A DNA stretch of 64,000 bases from Diploscapter coronatus (lineage: Eukaryota; Nematoda; Chromadorea; Rhabditida; Rhabditidae): NCBI GenBank assembly GCA_964036155.1, contig OZ038423.1, positions 59,597,249 through 59,661,248 of the forward strand. Direction: 5' to 3'. Both the position numbers and the translations under genes were made by a program. The notes below the pieces were generated by a model that saw only the letters and a list, made by a program, of their open reading frames with translations, did not search any database and had not been told where the DNA came from. Shown piece by piece: positions 21,848-35,000 of the stretch. Position 1 is the stretch's first letter; each line of letters opens with the position of its first letter.

Positions 21848-24174
21848 TCAGTGATATTTGCAAGTGTCTGGCGTGGTGCAGCCCTGCTTCTTGATGATCT
21901 CGCAGGCCGCGTAGCAGCCGCACTCCACGCACTCTTTGATCGACTTGCCTTGGATGTACTGGGCTAAGAATCCTAAAGACTTTATTATCAAAAAATTGTT
22001 TAAAAATTAAGAAAAATGGAAATGAACTTCTTGAAGCGACTATTTTTTCTGTACTAACACTTTTAGACTAAAATATGAGCTTTATAAAGAAAATTTAAAA
22101 ACCATACCCCCACAAAAGGCGTCGCCGGCCCCATTCGTGTCAACGATCTCGTCCTTCTCCAGTCTGTGGACCGGGAACTTCGTGACGTCGTTTTCGTTTT
22201 TGACGACGATCACCGGCTCTGGCCCCTGCGTGAACACCACCATACGGGGCTTGTTCGAGACCTGCAAATTTTAAAATTATGGAAAATATTTTTAACAATA
22301 GATTATAAAATTCCTAGAAATTAAAATAAGGAGTTGTGACATCAAATGAGAACTTAGATCATGCTTTAAATAAATTTTTTTAAAAATATTTTAATTGAAG
22401 TGTGTAAATGAAATATCATAAATTAGCCTCAGTCTATTTTTTTTAATTAAAAAACCTTACATGAGGCAAAGCGCTGGCCTTTCTCGCGATTTCTTCCACG
22501 TCTTTCGTGTTGAATCCCATGGCTTCTAAAAATAAAAAAAATAAATAAAAGACAACTTGGAAAAGTAGTTGCAAAAGTTGCCGCGTTGCATATGAAATAG
22601 TAAAGGGAGAGAATCTTCTCCCTAACAAATACTGCACTATTTTGCATGCGACGATATGCTACGATGCAGTTAACTTTTCCACAATGCCATAAACAAAAAA
22701 GACTTGTACAAATCTTAAAAATAAAAAATACCCGAAAAAGCGACCGCCTCATCTTCGTTGCCAAACAAGATGTCCACGTAGAAAAGGACATCTCGTAGCC
22801 GATCCGTGAAAAACTGCGAGATGAACGGTGCCGCCAGATTGAACATGAAGGGCTGCAAATTTAAACTTTTATGTTGTTCTAATTTTAAAGAATAAATAGA
22901 GGACTGAGAATTTTTCAGGAGATGTGCTCTAGCCTGTGGGTGGTGGAAATTAAAATTTCGATATTTTCTTCTAGTAGAAATTAAGACAAAATACTTTAAC
23001 ATGTGGGTAAAATAAAACATATTTTGATATCATAAAATTAGAAGTGTTTCTATTAAAAATGGAAATATAAAAATTCCTACCTTCCCACTTTCGTGAGCAT
23101 GTTTGGCGACGTGTAGAATGGCTTCTGGGCAAACGGTCAAAAAGAACCCGGCGATGTAGTAGAAGCTGGCCGAGTGGATAAGCTGCTGGTTCTCGGGCTT
23201 CAGAATGTGGTCGATCGTGAACGTGTTAGCTGCAGCGAGGTGGGCGCACAGTGACCTGGAAATTTGTTTCCAAAATTCGTAAAATTGAGAATTGAGAAGA
23301 AACATAAAAATATAAAGTAAATGAAATTCTTGCTAAAAATGGGAAAACCAATTTTCCTTCAAACAATAAAAGGAAAAATGAAAATAAATTGAGGAAAATA
23401 TATAATTTATCTAAAAACAATCAATTTTAAATACCGATGAGTTTCAGTAATCAGCACAGCGCACGTACCGGTTTTGACCTCAGGGTTGACCTAAATTAAA
23501 AAAAACTAGTAATCCTTAAAATTGGCATAAAATGCAGCAAATACCTGATATCTAACATTGACACCAGCCTCTCTGGCTTTTTGCTCCAACTGTTCACCGA
23601 ATTGGTCTTTGCCGACTGCACCAAAGAAAACCGTGCGATTCGGGGCGGCTTTCGGGTTCAGGATCCACTAAAAATGTGTATATGATGGAGGATAGGATTA
23701 AGATAGATTTTATACGGCACAGGATATTTGAAAACCAGAATACCTGGCAAATTCTGAGCGCATTTTGCGTGGCGCCTCCCGGGACGTATTCGACCTTGTA
23801 TTTTTCGATCATTTCGTGGAACCTGAAAGCTGTATCTTGTAAAAACATTTGAAAGTGATGAATTGAAAAACAAATTAAAAAGTGGTATATTTAGTTTCTT
23901 TTCCTTGAAAAAACTCACATCGGTACATGCTTTTCGTCGCACAAAATCGCGTCGTTTTCCTTCAGCTCCCATTTGCCGAGGAACGTCTAAAAATTTTAAT
24001 TTCCAAAAATGTATTTATTTAATTAAAATTTCTATTTCTATAGGAATTTTAATAAGCTTGGAAAATGTCTTAAATAGATTTTTTTTTTTAAATTCCAACC
24101 TTATCAACCACAGCCTGAATATCCAACAGCGGATTGCCACATCCGAGCAGGTGTCCTTCCGGTAAGTGCGCCAT
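21848..24174 (-). CDS. ADK: adenosine kinase (PfkB family)
   Basis: Ten exons (24100-24174, 23919-23986, 23744-23822, 23545-23667, 23435-23490, 23081-23255, 22732-22852, 22461-22525, 22108-22261, 21848-21972) give 346 residues, the usual ADK length. Motifs: LGCGNPLLDIQAVVD near the N terminus, the PfkB signature VPGGATQNALRICQ, FFGAVGKDQFG, FMFNLAAPFISQFF, GNEDEAVAFS, and the catalytic DTNGAGDAFCGGF with the expected aspartate. It phosphorylates adenosine to AMP in the cytosol, clearing adenosine and supporting the methylation cycle. Start: ATG seven bases after TTTTCAG, a probable trans-splice site. The C-terminal part has a run of cysteines (ECVECGCYAACEI). Codon use is G+C-rich at third positions, as in highly expressed genes. 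Confidence 0.96.
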
Positions 24175-25173
24175 CGATTTTCTGAAAATTATTGATTCTC
24201 GAAAAAACCGATAAATTTAAAAGTCACAAAATTTCAATTGAAACGCGTTGAAGATACGTAGCAAACGTGGCGCGAAAACGAGATATCGAATGAAACGTGG
24301 ATAGAGAAAAGAAAGAAAAATTAGACGAGAGAAAGTTGAATTTTGGGATTTTCTTTTTAAGAATCTGGCGGAAATTTCAGCTCTGCCGATTGTTTGACAA
24401 CCACATTGAATCGTTCACAGAAAACGAGAGCTCATAAAAAAGAATCAATAAAAATGAAGAGAAAAAGAAAAGAAAAAAGCAGACATTTCTAATAGAGATG
24501 GATCAAAATTCGATCATCACCCCATGTTCCTGCCCGAAAAATTCCCAAAAACCGCTTATCATGTATTTTCATTTTCAAGTAGCCATAAAAACTACTACTG
24601 ATAAGAAATAATAGCGCGCTTTCAGAAAGTCGTCTAAAATACGGCGCACACGTTTTGAGACCATTTGCCAAAACAGCGATCAATTTTCACTCTTACCGAA
24701 AGCAATGCTATAAAATTACCGCTAGATCACTCAGTCATGTCTATTAACGGAGGCCTTTTGCTTGCGAGAAATTCTTGCAGATTTCAATGCATGGGGGCGG
24801 GGCGAGTCTGCGCCATACTATTTCCAAACTACCGAACTTCGATGTTAGACGTCTTTTAGTTATCCTTTTTTCACGCAATAAAAAATATTATTATGTCCTC
24901 ACAGGCAAGAGGGATTTCTCTCTATGGAAATAAACCGAACAAAAGGGAAAGGATGCTACGCCGTCTGGAATATATTTGAAAGATTTCTTCTCGATACACA
25001 TATTTTTGGTGGAAAGAAGGTGTGGCTTGCCCTTGTTAATGAACATAACTGAACGTTAGAAAGATTTATTTCGAGTGACGGTCGCGAGATGACGTATTTT
25101 GAAGGAAAAGTTGGGAGGGAAAAGAGGCGTTGGAATTGGTTATCTCATTTTTGCGATGACGTCGTGGCGTTAC
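24175..25173. other. intergenic / adenosine kinase upstream region
   Basis: Purine-rich near 24300-24480, otherwise A+T-rich. No coding exon, RNA gene or repeat is recognised. The far right may hold an additional 3' exon of the upstream gene, because a consensus GTAAGT donor overlaps that gene's stop codon. Confidence 0.4.
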
Positions 25174-25778
25174 TTACGCGGTAACGTTTCGCCACGGACC
25201 GCCGTTGACGGAGACGCGCTGCGGCTCGTAGTTGGGGCACTCGATGGCGAGACGCATCTGAAAAGCCGTTATGAAGTCTTGTTAAAGACGATGTCCCTCA
25301 AAACTAACGTTGCGAGGTGGCTTTCCGTCGGGCGGACGAATGGTGACGTTCATCTCGACGACGACGCCCGTTATTTCACATATCGGCGTCAGAATCAGCT
25401 GAAAAAACCCTTTTGATTCCTACGTCAACTGGCGCCACTTACGCCATCGGCTTTGATCGCTGCCTTCTCCTTGTTGTAGCATCGCCCGGTCATGTTGCAG
25501 ACGGCTTGCACCTGATTCTAGAAATAATCACGTCATGACGTCACTCACTTGCTGACAGGTGACGACGTCCTTGGTGGTGCGCGAGACGTACTTGCTGGGC
25601 TGGGCGCTTGAGAGGTTGATCACTTCGACGTAGTCGCCCTCTTGAGGCAGATTCCTCAGAATCTGAAGTGACATTCAAATTCAGATGACGTCATGACATC
25701 GTCCACCGTTTCGACGTCGGCCATGGTGTTGGCGATGATCTGATTGACTTGCGCCTTGGTGCCTTTCATGTGGGCCAT
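25174..25778 (-). CDS. unrecognised protein, five exons, strong codon bias
   Basis: Exons 25707-25778, 25549-25662, 25443-25517, 25309-25398 and 25174-25257 join in phase (all boundaries phase 0) to give about 144 residues. No signal peptide or transmembrane segment. The sequence begins MAHMKGTKAQVNQIIANTMA, has GDYVEVINLSSAQPSKYVSR, then a Cys-containing part (CQQ, CNMTGRCYNKE, PICEIT, IECPNYEP). I do not recognise it. Codons are G/C-ending like those of RPS23 and adenosine kinase, suggesting high expression. It starts 256 bp downstream of the contactin-like stop on the same strand, a spacing compatible with an operon partner, and an ATTCAG acceptor lies 11 bases before the ATG. Two introns contain perfect TGACGTCA palindromes. 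The stop overlaps a GTAAGT, so a further exon is possible. Confidence 0.75.
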
Positions 25779-26033
25779 CGTGCGGGATTCTGAATCGCGT
25801 TTGACGTCACTTTTTGATGACGTCCTTTTCTCGCCGATTTGAAAATCGACTGAGCGTTCGAGTGAAGAATGAGTAATGGCGCTAACTAGTTGTTTCTAGA
25901 CGTTAGATTTAATGCACGCTACTTTGACGCTTACTTAGTAGAAGTGAAGATTTATCCTTGTCGAGATTTTAGGGCTTATTTTTTCGAGGCTGGCTTTGAA
26001 GGTTCGGATCTTTCTATGGTGTTGGTTGAATTT

Positions 26034-29000
26034 TCAGGGGTTTTCAGATTTGTTCGTTTTCGAGCTGTTTTCCGACTCATCGATGGCGGGATACTTGGAT
26101 TTGAGGGATTTTAGCTGTCGGATGCCGGGGTTTCTCGCGGTCCTGGAGAAGTACCTGTAAAATTTCGTAGATAATTTTTTTTAGATAAGTAGAAGATTGG
26201 ACGATTTGTAAAAGACGCGATGACTTAATGGCGAAACGCTTTCTTGGGAGGGCGAGCGTTATTCACCAAAATTTTTGGTGAATAACGCTATGGACCCAGC
26301 ATCAGACCCGCTCTTTTATAGAGGAGTGGTTCTGAAAATTTGTTCAAATTAAAATTTTAGTAGGAGTAGCTCTGGAATTTCTTTTTATGAAATCTCACAT
26401 AATGCACACAAATTTTCCACGTAGTTTTTCATAAAACTTCAGGATGTACTCGAATTTCTTTATTTTCTGAGGAAATCAAAATAAGAAATCATGATTTTTG
26501 ACTATTTGTTTAGTTTACCCGTAATAGCTATCAATATTTTGTTTCAAAACTGAAAGAAAATGCATTTTGGCAGCGAATTAAAGGCTAATCTTCATGTTAG
26601 AAATGACAAAATTACAAATATCAAAGTGAGAAGTAACGATTTTCGGCTTGAGAATGAGATAAACGAATCATGAGATCCTAGTCGAATGGACTTGGGCTGA
26701 GATTTTGGTCCTAGTCCGCCGGGACTGAAAGCTCGTACCCTGCAAGGTTCTCGATTTTGTCAAAACTCCCTATTTTCCCGACAATTTGGAAATAACTTGA
26801 AAACAAAACATACAAAAGGGTATGAAAAAATGTCTGTTCCAATGGCAATTTGGAAACCGCGAGACCGCGAGACACGAGACATTGAGAAATAGTGTGGTAA
26901 AAGAAATCCTATCATCCCACACCCCTACCCTAACCCTGTACTATTTCGCCTATATCTCGTGATCTCGCAGTCTCCAAATAGCCTTTTCCAATGAGATATC
27001 TTTCAATCGCTTTGCTGTCGTTTATTTTCCAATTTGCCATTTCTTACCTAATTGTGTACAGGAACATTAATCTAAGACCGTCTAGTCTAACACTTGGGTG
27101 CTCCAGAGATGATAATTTTGATAGAGGCACTCTCAGAATAACTGGACTAGACGATGGGGCTGACGTGGAAATCTCGATCTAAATCATTTTTTCCAACGCT
27201 ATTTTTCAGAGTACGCTTGGACCTCGTATCCGATTTCGTCAGAAGTGTAGGACGAGTTGGGAAAGTCGGATGGGGTCCATTCTAGAATTGTCGTGTAAGA
27301 ATCGATTTCATCCTTCATGTAGAGGCTGGTGATGATGGGCAGGGTTAGGGGCGGGGCTGAGGGTGTGGAAAATGCAAAAGAGTGGCTCGCCTGAGAAATC
27401 GATATTTATTTATTTTTTCCTTTATTTATTATCTTTTTAATTTAAAAAAAAGAAAAAGACGAAAAACTTTCAAACTTACACCAGTCTCTTCCGACCCCAC
27501 ACTACATCTGTAGTAAGTGTTCGGCCTGAGGTTAGGAATAACTTTATAGGAAGAAAACGGAGATATCGTTATCGGGGCAGGTAATATTGGTGAGGGCTGG
27601 CAGGTAATCTAAAATTTACTTTTCGATCTTAAAAAATTTGCACCCTTAAAATTTTCTGCCGCTAGTTTGTTCCCAACCTACCGAAAATCCTACTGAAGTA
27701 GGGCAGAACCAGGTGACATTGACATGAGTAGAGTTTATTACTGTTACATTCGGCTTTAGAACTTCTTTAGGGTCCGCTAAATTTAACTTTTCCTAAGTTG
27801 GGGATAAAATTAGCATACCATGAATGAAAGCTACAGTGTCGGTGGAAATCATTGATGGTCCCTTCGAGTTGAAGGGTCTAATCGAAATCTGCACCGAGTT
27901 ACAAGACACGTTTGGAGAGAGCCTTATAATCGCAGGGGGGTTAGCCACGTCTAAAATTGAATATAAAAGGCTTTTATTTACAAAAAAAAAACAAAAAATA
28001 GAAGTACCCAGAGAACGCTGCTTGTTTTCTGAATTGTCTTGCCACGAAATGTGATATCTCGAGTGCTCATTCGCAGAGGTGTAGGCCTAAATTTGAGATA
28101 TTAAAAGTTGCCGAAACTTGAGAAAGTTACTCAAACTGGAAAAATTACTGAAACCTAAACAAAAGTTCTAAAACCCTTACCTGTTCAATAGGAGTCCAGT
28201 TTATCAACAAAGTGGATTTATTCAACTCTTTCCACTGGATATCCTTGACTTCTTCGATAGGTGCGGTTAACGGGGTCTGAATCCAGTTTGAGGGTGCCGA
28301 TGCTAGTCTCGAGCCGTCAGATAGAGCTAATCGAACTCGAAACTGGAATATGATAATTTTTAACATAAATACGTTGGTTATATTTTAAACAGCTCTAGGG
28401 AGAACTTTCGTCAGGCGAAGAAAAACGGGAAGTAGGTCGCAAAGGATTTCTGACGCTCGTTCTCTCTAGGTCGGATTTAAAAATAAATATGCTAATTTCT
28501 AACCTGATACTCTTGGTTTGGCATTAGATTCTTGAGATAGACGCCACTATGCTCGATTTTTTCCGTCATTCCGTCAGCCTTTTTCCAAGACCGATCCTTT
28601 TTCATACGAAACTCGATGGCTTGGACCTCGTGAGGCTTTTTCTGAAATTAAAAATTTTAGAAAACTTGGGGGAAAACCAGATTGTTTGAAGGAAAAGGGT
28701 TGATCATCGTAAAAATTTCCGATGGTTAAATCTAACTAAAGGCAAAAAATCAAACAAAAAAGCTGATCTTCACCGGTTTTTAATTCTTACCTCATTCCAC
28801 GCCAGTCTCCACTTGTCATTTCTCTTTTCCACTCTGATTTCCAAGGGTATCGTACTTTCTCTGCCTACTCGTTCCATGCCCTCGCAACCCCTCGAAACCT
28901 CGCCGATTTCGTTATCCTGGATTTCGAATTTCGTTTTTATCAACAACTATATTTTCGTTGGGAAGTTCGCCCTTTTTAGAATTTTTAAATAGGAAAATTA

Positions 29001-32000
29001 GTAAATTTTTCAAAAATAAAAAAACTATTCCAACCTCATCATCACACTCTTCCCTGCATTCGATGTGGCAATTTTTCGTAATGTTTGATTTCTCTGAAGG
29101 AATAATATTCTTCTAAATATTTTTTTTTTTACTTTTATAATATGAAAATTTTTTTATAAATAAAAAAAGTTAGTTTTTAATATTATATTTTTCTCTAAAA
29201 ACCATACCACTCACAACCAATTCCACCCTGGTACTAGCCCTTCCAGCTCGATTTGTCGCAATACAGAAATAGAATCCGGAATCGACTGCAGGTGAAATTT
29301 TAAACAAATCGATATTTTCAACAAATCCCTACTTTTCTCCACTCGATCAATATACAAAGTCCCCTTGTCTTGACGTTTCCTTCCTCTGGCCAAAATCGCG
29401 TTTCCGTCTTCATCGCGCCATTTTCCCCTAACATAGGGTAGGCCTTGGACTATGCATTCGATGTGCTAAAATGTTCGCTTACTTTTAAAGTCTACCCTCT
29501 TTTGATATCTTAAAATTCGCTTATTTTTAAATATCCCACTTTTCAAAACATACAATTTTTCATCCAAATCTGAACCTGACTCTTATTCTTCTAGCTTCTC
29601 ATTCGCTTTCTCGCTTTCAAACGGTCTCTCGCCTCTTTTTCCAGAGAAGTCTAACTAAAAACGGAATTAATGACAAGCAATGTTGATAAGTGTTAGTGAG
29701 TTGAGTATAAGCAAGTCAACCGGCAAAGGTCTCGACTCTCATCATTATTAGGGGAATTGTTGGCCTAACTTGCTTCAAAAACTAGTGTTTGAAAGTGAGA
29801 GTGAAAAGAAACGAAGATGAAAGAGCCAGAACCAGATTTTGGCGAAAAACAGTAAATGAAATCTTACAATGCCGCACAACTTTATGGGCGTGATCTTCTC
29901 CGCCCACAAAAGTTTGTATTTTTTTGCAGGGGACTTACCATATTTTTCCCCTTCCTAGCCTCGATTTTTGTCGGTAAAGTCTGAATTTTCGGCGCAATAT
30001 CAGCAACTTTCACTGCAGCCGTCGCATAGGCCGCCCCTAGGTCGTTCGACGCCATACATTCATAGATGCCAGAGTCAGATACCTCTGCGTCTCTTACCCA
30101 TAATCTAAAATATTAGAAATTAGCACATTCTAAAAAGAATGAACATATTGTTAAAATTTCCCACTTACTTGTTATGCTTAACAGTGATCCGTTTCCTCTG
30201 GCTGGAAGGTAACAATAATGGTACTAGCGGTTTGGAATCCTAAAGAATTAGCATTGCTTAAATTTAAAAATTAGCATACTTACCTTGAACCACTCTACGA
30301 TGCTTTGCGCGTCGGCGGTGGCTAGGTGGCATACGAAGTGGAATGAGCCGTTTAACTGCACAAGTTTATCATAAAGGGGTAGCACGATGACGGGAGGACC
30401 TAAAGTTCAAATCTTAGTCGGCTGAATTTTTTTTTGTAAAAGTTCATAGTCTGGCGATTTACCACTAGACTATTACGCCATTGGGAAATTACCTTTGAGA
30501 GTGACCGAAATCTCCCCCTCAGCATTTCCGAGTTGGTTTTGCGCGGTGCATCGATACCTTCCAGAGTCTTCATGCGTGGCTTTTTCGATCTTCAAAATCC
30601 TTCCGAAATTCGAAATCGACGCTCGAGAAGACAAATTTTTCCCATCTACCCTACTCCAGTCATAGGTCGGAACCGGACTAGAAAAAAGTCAATAATTTTG
30701 AAAAATCTCATTGTTTTTTTTAAATTTTAATTTGTTTTAATAAATATTCAGGATAAAGCATTGTAGTCCCAAGAACAAGAATAGATAACGTAAATCTTAA
30801 GAAGAAATGATAGTTTAAATTTAGACGATTAGGACTTAAAATATCTTACTTTCCATAAGCAAAACATTCGATGAATAAGGTTTGTCCCAACGTGGGTACA
30901 TCCGGGAAAATCTGAGGCTGAGATTCAGCAAGTCTAGGAGCAAAAGCGGCGTCAGTGGATGGTACGAAAAGTCGGAAAAATGGGCCGTATTGCCCCGATT
31001 GGGTCGAATAAACGCATAGGGAGCAGGAATAACTAAAATTTAGGTTTTTTTTCTAAAATTTTGCTATTTATCTCTAAATTTTTTATTCTTATCCAAATAT
31101 CTAGAATTTTAGCTGAGTTTTTCATCTTTTCAGCAGTATTTGGCAATCTTTTCTCAAGTACTCTTAAATTGAAAATTTTCAGGCTTCTTTCATATATTGC
31201 TTTAAGCAAATAAACCTGTGTATTGCACGCCTATTTTCAAAAAAAAAGATAGTTTTTAAATGTAACGCCCTAAGAAATTGTTGTGACGTCATTTTTCGCA
31301 CCTATTTTCATCCTCGATTTTAGCGTAGGAGAACATAAGCGAGCCGTCCGAAGAAATGAAAATTCGCTCATTTTGGGCCACCAAATTAGTTGTCGACGAG
31401 GCGAAATACCACGAGAAAGTTGCTGACTCTGAAAACCCGATTTAGAGCTTAACTACTCCAATTTAGTTATCGCAGCCTAATTATCTTTTATATTTAATTA
31501 CCTAATTGTCTTTTCTAGTTAGAGAATATAGAATATGCCCTAAATTGTTACGAGTGCAATTTTCTACATGCTTATTTTGCGTGTGAAATCAACAAAATCG
31601 TGAATTGCAGTGTTGAAAGGTGCATTCTCATTCGAAAAAAAACCATCGAAAATACGGCACTTCAAATTTGAAGCTTCTATAGATCAGCCAGTGCATGTCA
31701 GAAATTGCGAATTACCTCTGGGGGTGGTAAGAAAGTTCCCTAACGTCCCAAGAATTTTGAGTTCATGCCTCGAGAACTGATCACTCTCTAAAGAATATGC
31801 CAAACTTGATGTTAGACTTTCTATGTTAGTGAAAATGATTTTTGATAAGTGCGAGTGTTTTTGTGATATCGGTGCGAGTGTCTGGTGCAACTGAATCATT
31901 GTGCTTAACAAAGGAATAAAATGACGTCAAGCCTTCTGAATCCCGACGTCACATCTAACAAAGGATATTGTAAAGGCATACAAACTTCTAAAGTGTGCAA

Positions 32001-35000
32001 AATGTTAGAACTCAGAATATTTTAGTCTAGGAGGATTAAAAAAGTGAAAACACCAGTATTGTTGTCGGTTAGAATAAAGAGAATGCATGAGAGTATGAAG
32101 GGGGGTGGGGCTTGAAAAATGACAAATTTTGGCATGCACAAAATGCAAATCTCGTGGATTTGTCTAGGGATTTAATAAACGAAAGCACAAATGTGAACAT
32201 TTTGTGGGTTTTCTTGCAAGTGAAAAATTTTACATGTGACTTAAAAATACGGATAAACTTAAAAAAAACTATGAAGATCAATTTTTAAATTACACAAAAA
32301 TTAATTAAATTATAGGTAGACCACAAATTTCATATTTTTAACGGACAAAGGACGGAAATCAGCTCTTTAATGATGGAAAATTTTGATTAAACCAAGTTTA
32401 TCGTTGATTAAGTCACGAATTTTGTGGTTTATGCTAGTGCAAGTGTATTTTTGTTTCAACATATCCATGCAGTGCTTAAAAATGCTTAAATTTAAACATC
32501 CAAATATTCGATAGTACAAAAGCTCAGGTGTGAAATGTTTATCTAGCATTCTTTCCAACGGTGTGAAACCAAAACAAAGTCTTATAAGAAGGTAGGAAAC
32601 ATCAAGGTGGTTCCAAGATATATCAGCCGGAATAAACACTTTAGTTCCCTATTCTCTAGCATTGGAGCCATCTTGATTCAAAATATCCATGCTAAAGCCT
32701 GGAGAAGTTGTTCAGTGATATGGTGAGTGCTAGTGCATGAGTGATTTCAAATGTGTGAGGGGCCTGAGATGAAACTGCAAAATTAGGCCGTCCAAAAATT
32801 TTAGACCCCGCCTCTTTTACAAGCGTTTCATCTCAAACTAAGATCTAAATCTAGAAGTGCAATGCCTATATGAGTGAAGGTGCAAGTTCCGAAATTGTGA
32901 AGGGTGGATCCTGAAAATTTAAAAATAAGCTTGGAAACGTGACAGGAAATTTCAAATCGCGAAAAAGGGGCGGGGCAAAGAAATTGGAGCACACATTTTT
33001 GACAGGCCACACCACGAGAGTTTGAGAACGCAAGAAAAATCGGGCTGAAGACATAAATAAACAGAAATTTAGCGGGATTAAGATTGATATATGAAATCTG
33101 AAATGAAGAATTTAATGAGGATCAAGGTTTATAGGTTTAAACTTGGAGATTATATGAAAAATCCATAGGATAAAGTAAAATATGCAGGCTTATAAAGGAT
33201 ATATGAAATTTGAATGAAGATCAGTTTTTTTCCTAATTAAACTTGAAGTCTCATAAAAAATCTATGGTGGAAAGTAGTAAAATTGATACTTTCTAAGGGA
33301 AAAACTGAAAAGTTTTCGCCATTTTGAAATATGAAAAATCGGCGTAGAAATTCTAGGTTTTGGTCATGCGTATTGTTTCAAAAACGTTTCGCTTCTTTTG
33401 CCGTTTTATACCCCCTAGAGGGAGGGGTATTTTCTAAGAAGGAAAGGAAAAGCTTGAAAGTGAGGCTTTCTCGAGAAATAGTACGAATTAAAGATAGTCG
33501 AAAAAGATGTTAGAGAAGGAGAAATAGTAGGAGACAAGAACTAGAAGGGTGAATACTATATCAAAATGAGAGATGAAAAAGAGGCTAGAAAAATCGAGAA
33601 ATAGAGAGTGACCATAACATAATGCGTTAGAGAGGAAAGGAAGAAGAGAAAAGTGGAAAGTGATGCCAAAGGCAAGAATTTGATAAGAACTATTCGAGAT
33701 CCGATCTGATAAGTCTTTTATCAATCAACTTTTTCGTAATGCAATCTCCCAGTCAAAACACAGCTAACAAGAGAAAGTGGGCAAATATTTCTGATAAAAA
33801 TCCTCGGATATCGAAAATCGTGACTGATCATGGAAAAATAAGTTCATCATTAAAACTATAATGAGGATCAGCTTTACTTTAGCCTAAAATCAGATTTTTG
33901 ATGAAGACCAACTTTTTCTTGCACATAAAAATAAGAGTTTATAAATTAGATGACAGGGATGAAAGATAGCGCCCTGTAAGACTGCACCTAAGGCGGAAAC
34001 TTACGCCAGTAAAAGCCTAATGAATGAAAGAATCCTGAATCTAAGCGTCCAGGAGTAAGTGGAACCGTCAAACCCCATGTTCTGCACTCTGCAAATGGTG
34101 GAAATCTTTCCTTCTCTTAGCTTTCTTTCTCTCCTTTCCTCTCTCCCCCTCTCTCTCTCAATTTAATGCACTATTTTCCAGCTTCATTCAAATCTAGAAA
34201 CACGCTTTTCCTCTTTTGCAGAGAAAAACGTTACGTGCGTAAATCGTGTAAAATAGCATTAAAAATCAAGAGACAAAAAAGAAAGTAGAGAAAAAACTTT
34301 ATGGTTATTCATTGGCGTTTATCCACAAAGACGAAGATCCGACTTTGGAATGAGGTTTCTGCAGAAAAAATCCAAACCACGAGACATACAACTGTACCAT
34401 TTAACCATAAAATAGGATCTTTAAAACGATTTCTTTTGCAAAACTTTCAGACCGCGAAACATACCATTATACTAATTTGCCATAACGTCGGGAAGATATC
34501 AAATTGCTTAGAGAAATGAACTACGAAAATCTTTGAAATATGTCTGCCAAGCATATCAGCGAACATGTGTTAAAATGTCATTTCTGACTGACAGCGGGGG
34601 AAAAGATAAGATGATCAGAAAAAAGAATATCCCAGCCGAAATTACAAGATATCTTTTGCACAGCCAAAAATCACTCATTTTCTCTTAAATCCTCATGCTA
34701 TTTCTACCAGCTGCTCAAACAAACGATAAATCTAATGCAGTTATTACGTGATTTTTCAACTTTCGATTTTAATCAGCACAATTTACGAAAAGACGAGCTT
34801 GTAAAAAATTAACGAAGAGACTAATGAAAGGCCCTCTGGACATCATTTTAATGAGGTATTAACGAGGAGGCTTTTTTCCAAAAGAGAGCTAGAAGAGAGG
34901 CTTTTATAGGGAAATTCACATTCCACGAATAAAGCCTTCGTATCAAAACAGAATTATACAATTTTCTCAAAAATGGGGAGATATATGAAAATGTTTCGGA

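Noticed and set aside
21848..25778. Operon of adenosine kinase with the gene at 25174-25778
   Set aside because: The genes are 1 kb apart, longer than typical nematode operon spacing.
33955..34110. G+C-richer segment in the contactin intron that might be a structured RNA
   Set aside because: No tRNA, snRNA, SL RNA or ribozyme core could be recognised and no convincing cloverleaf or box elements were seen.
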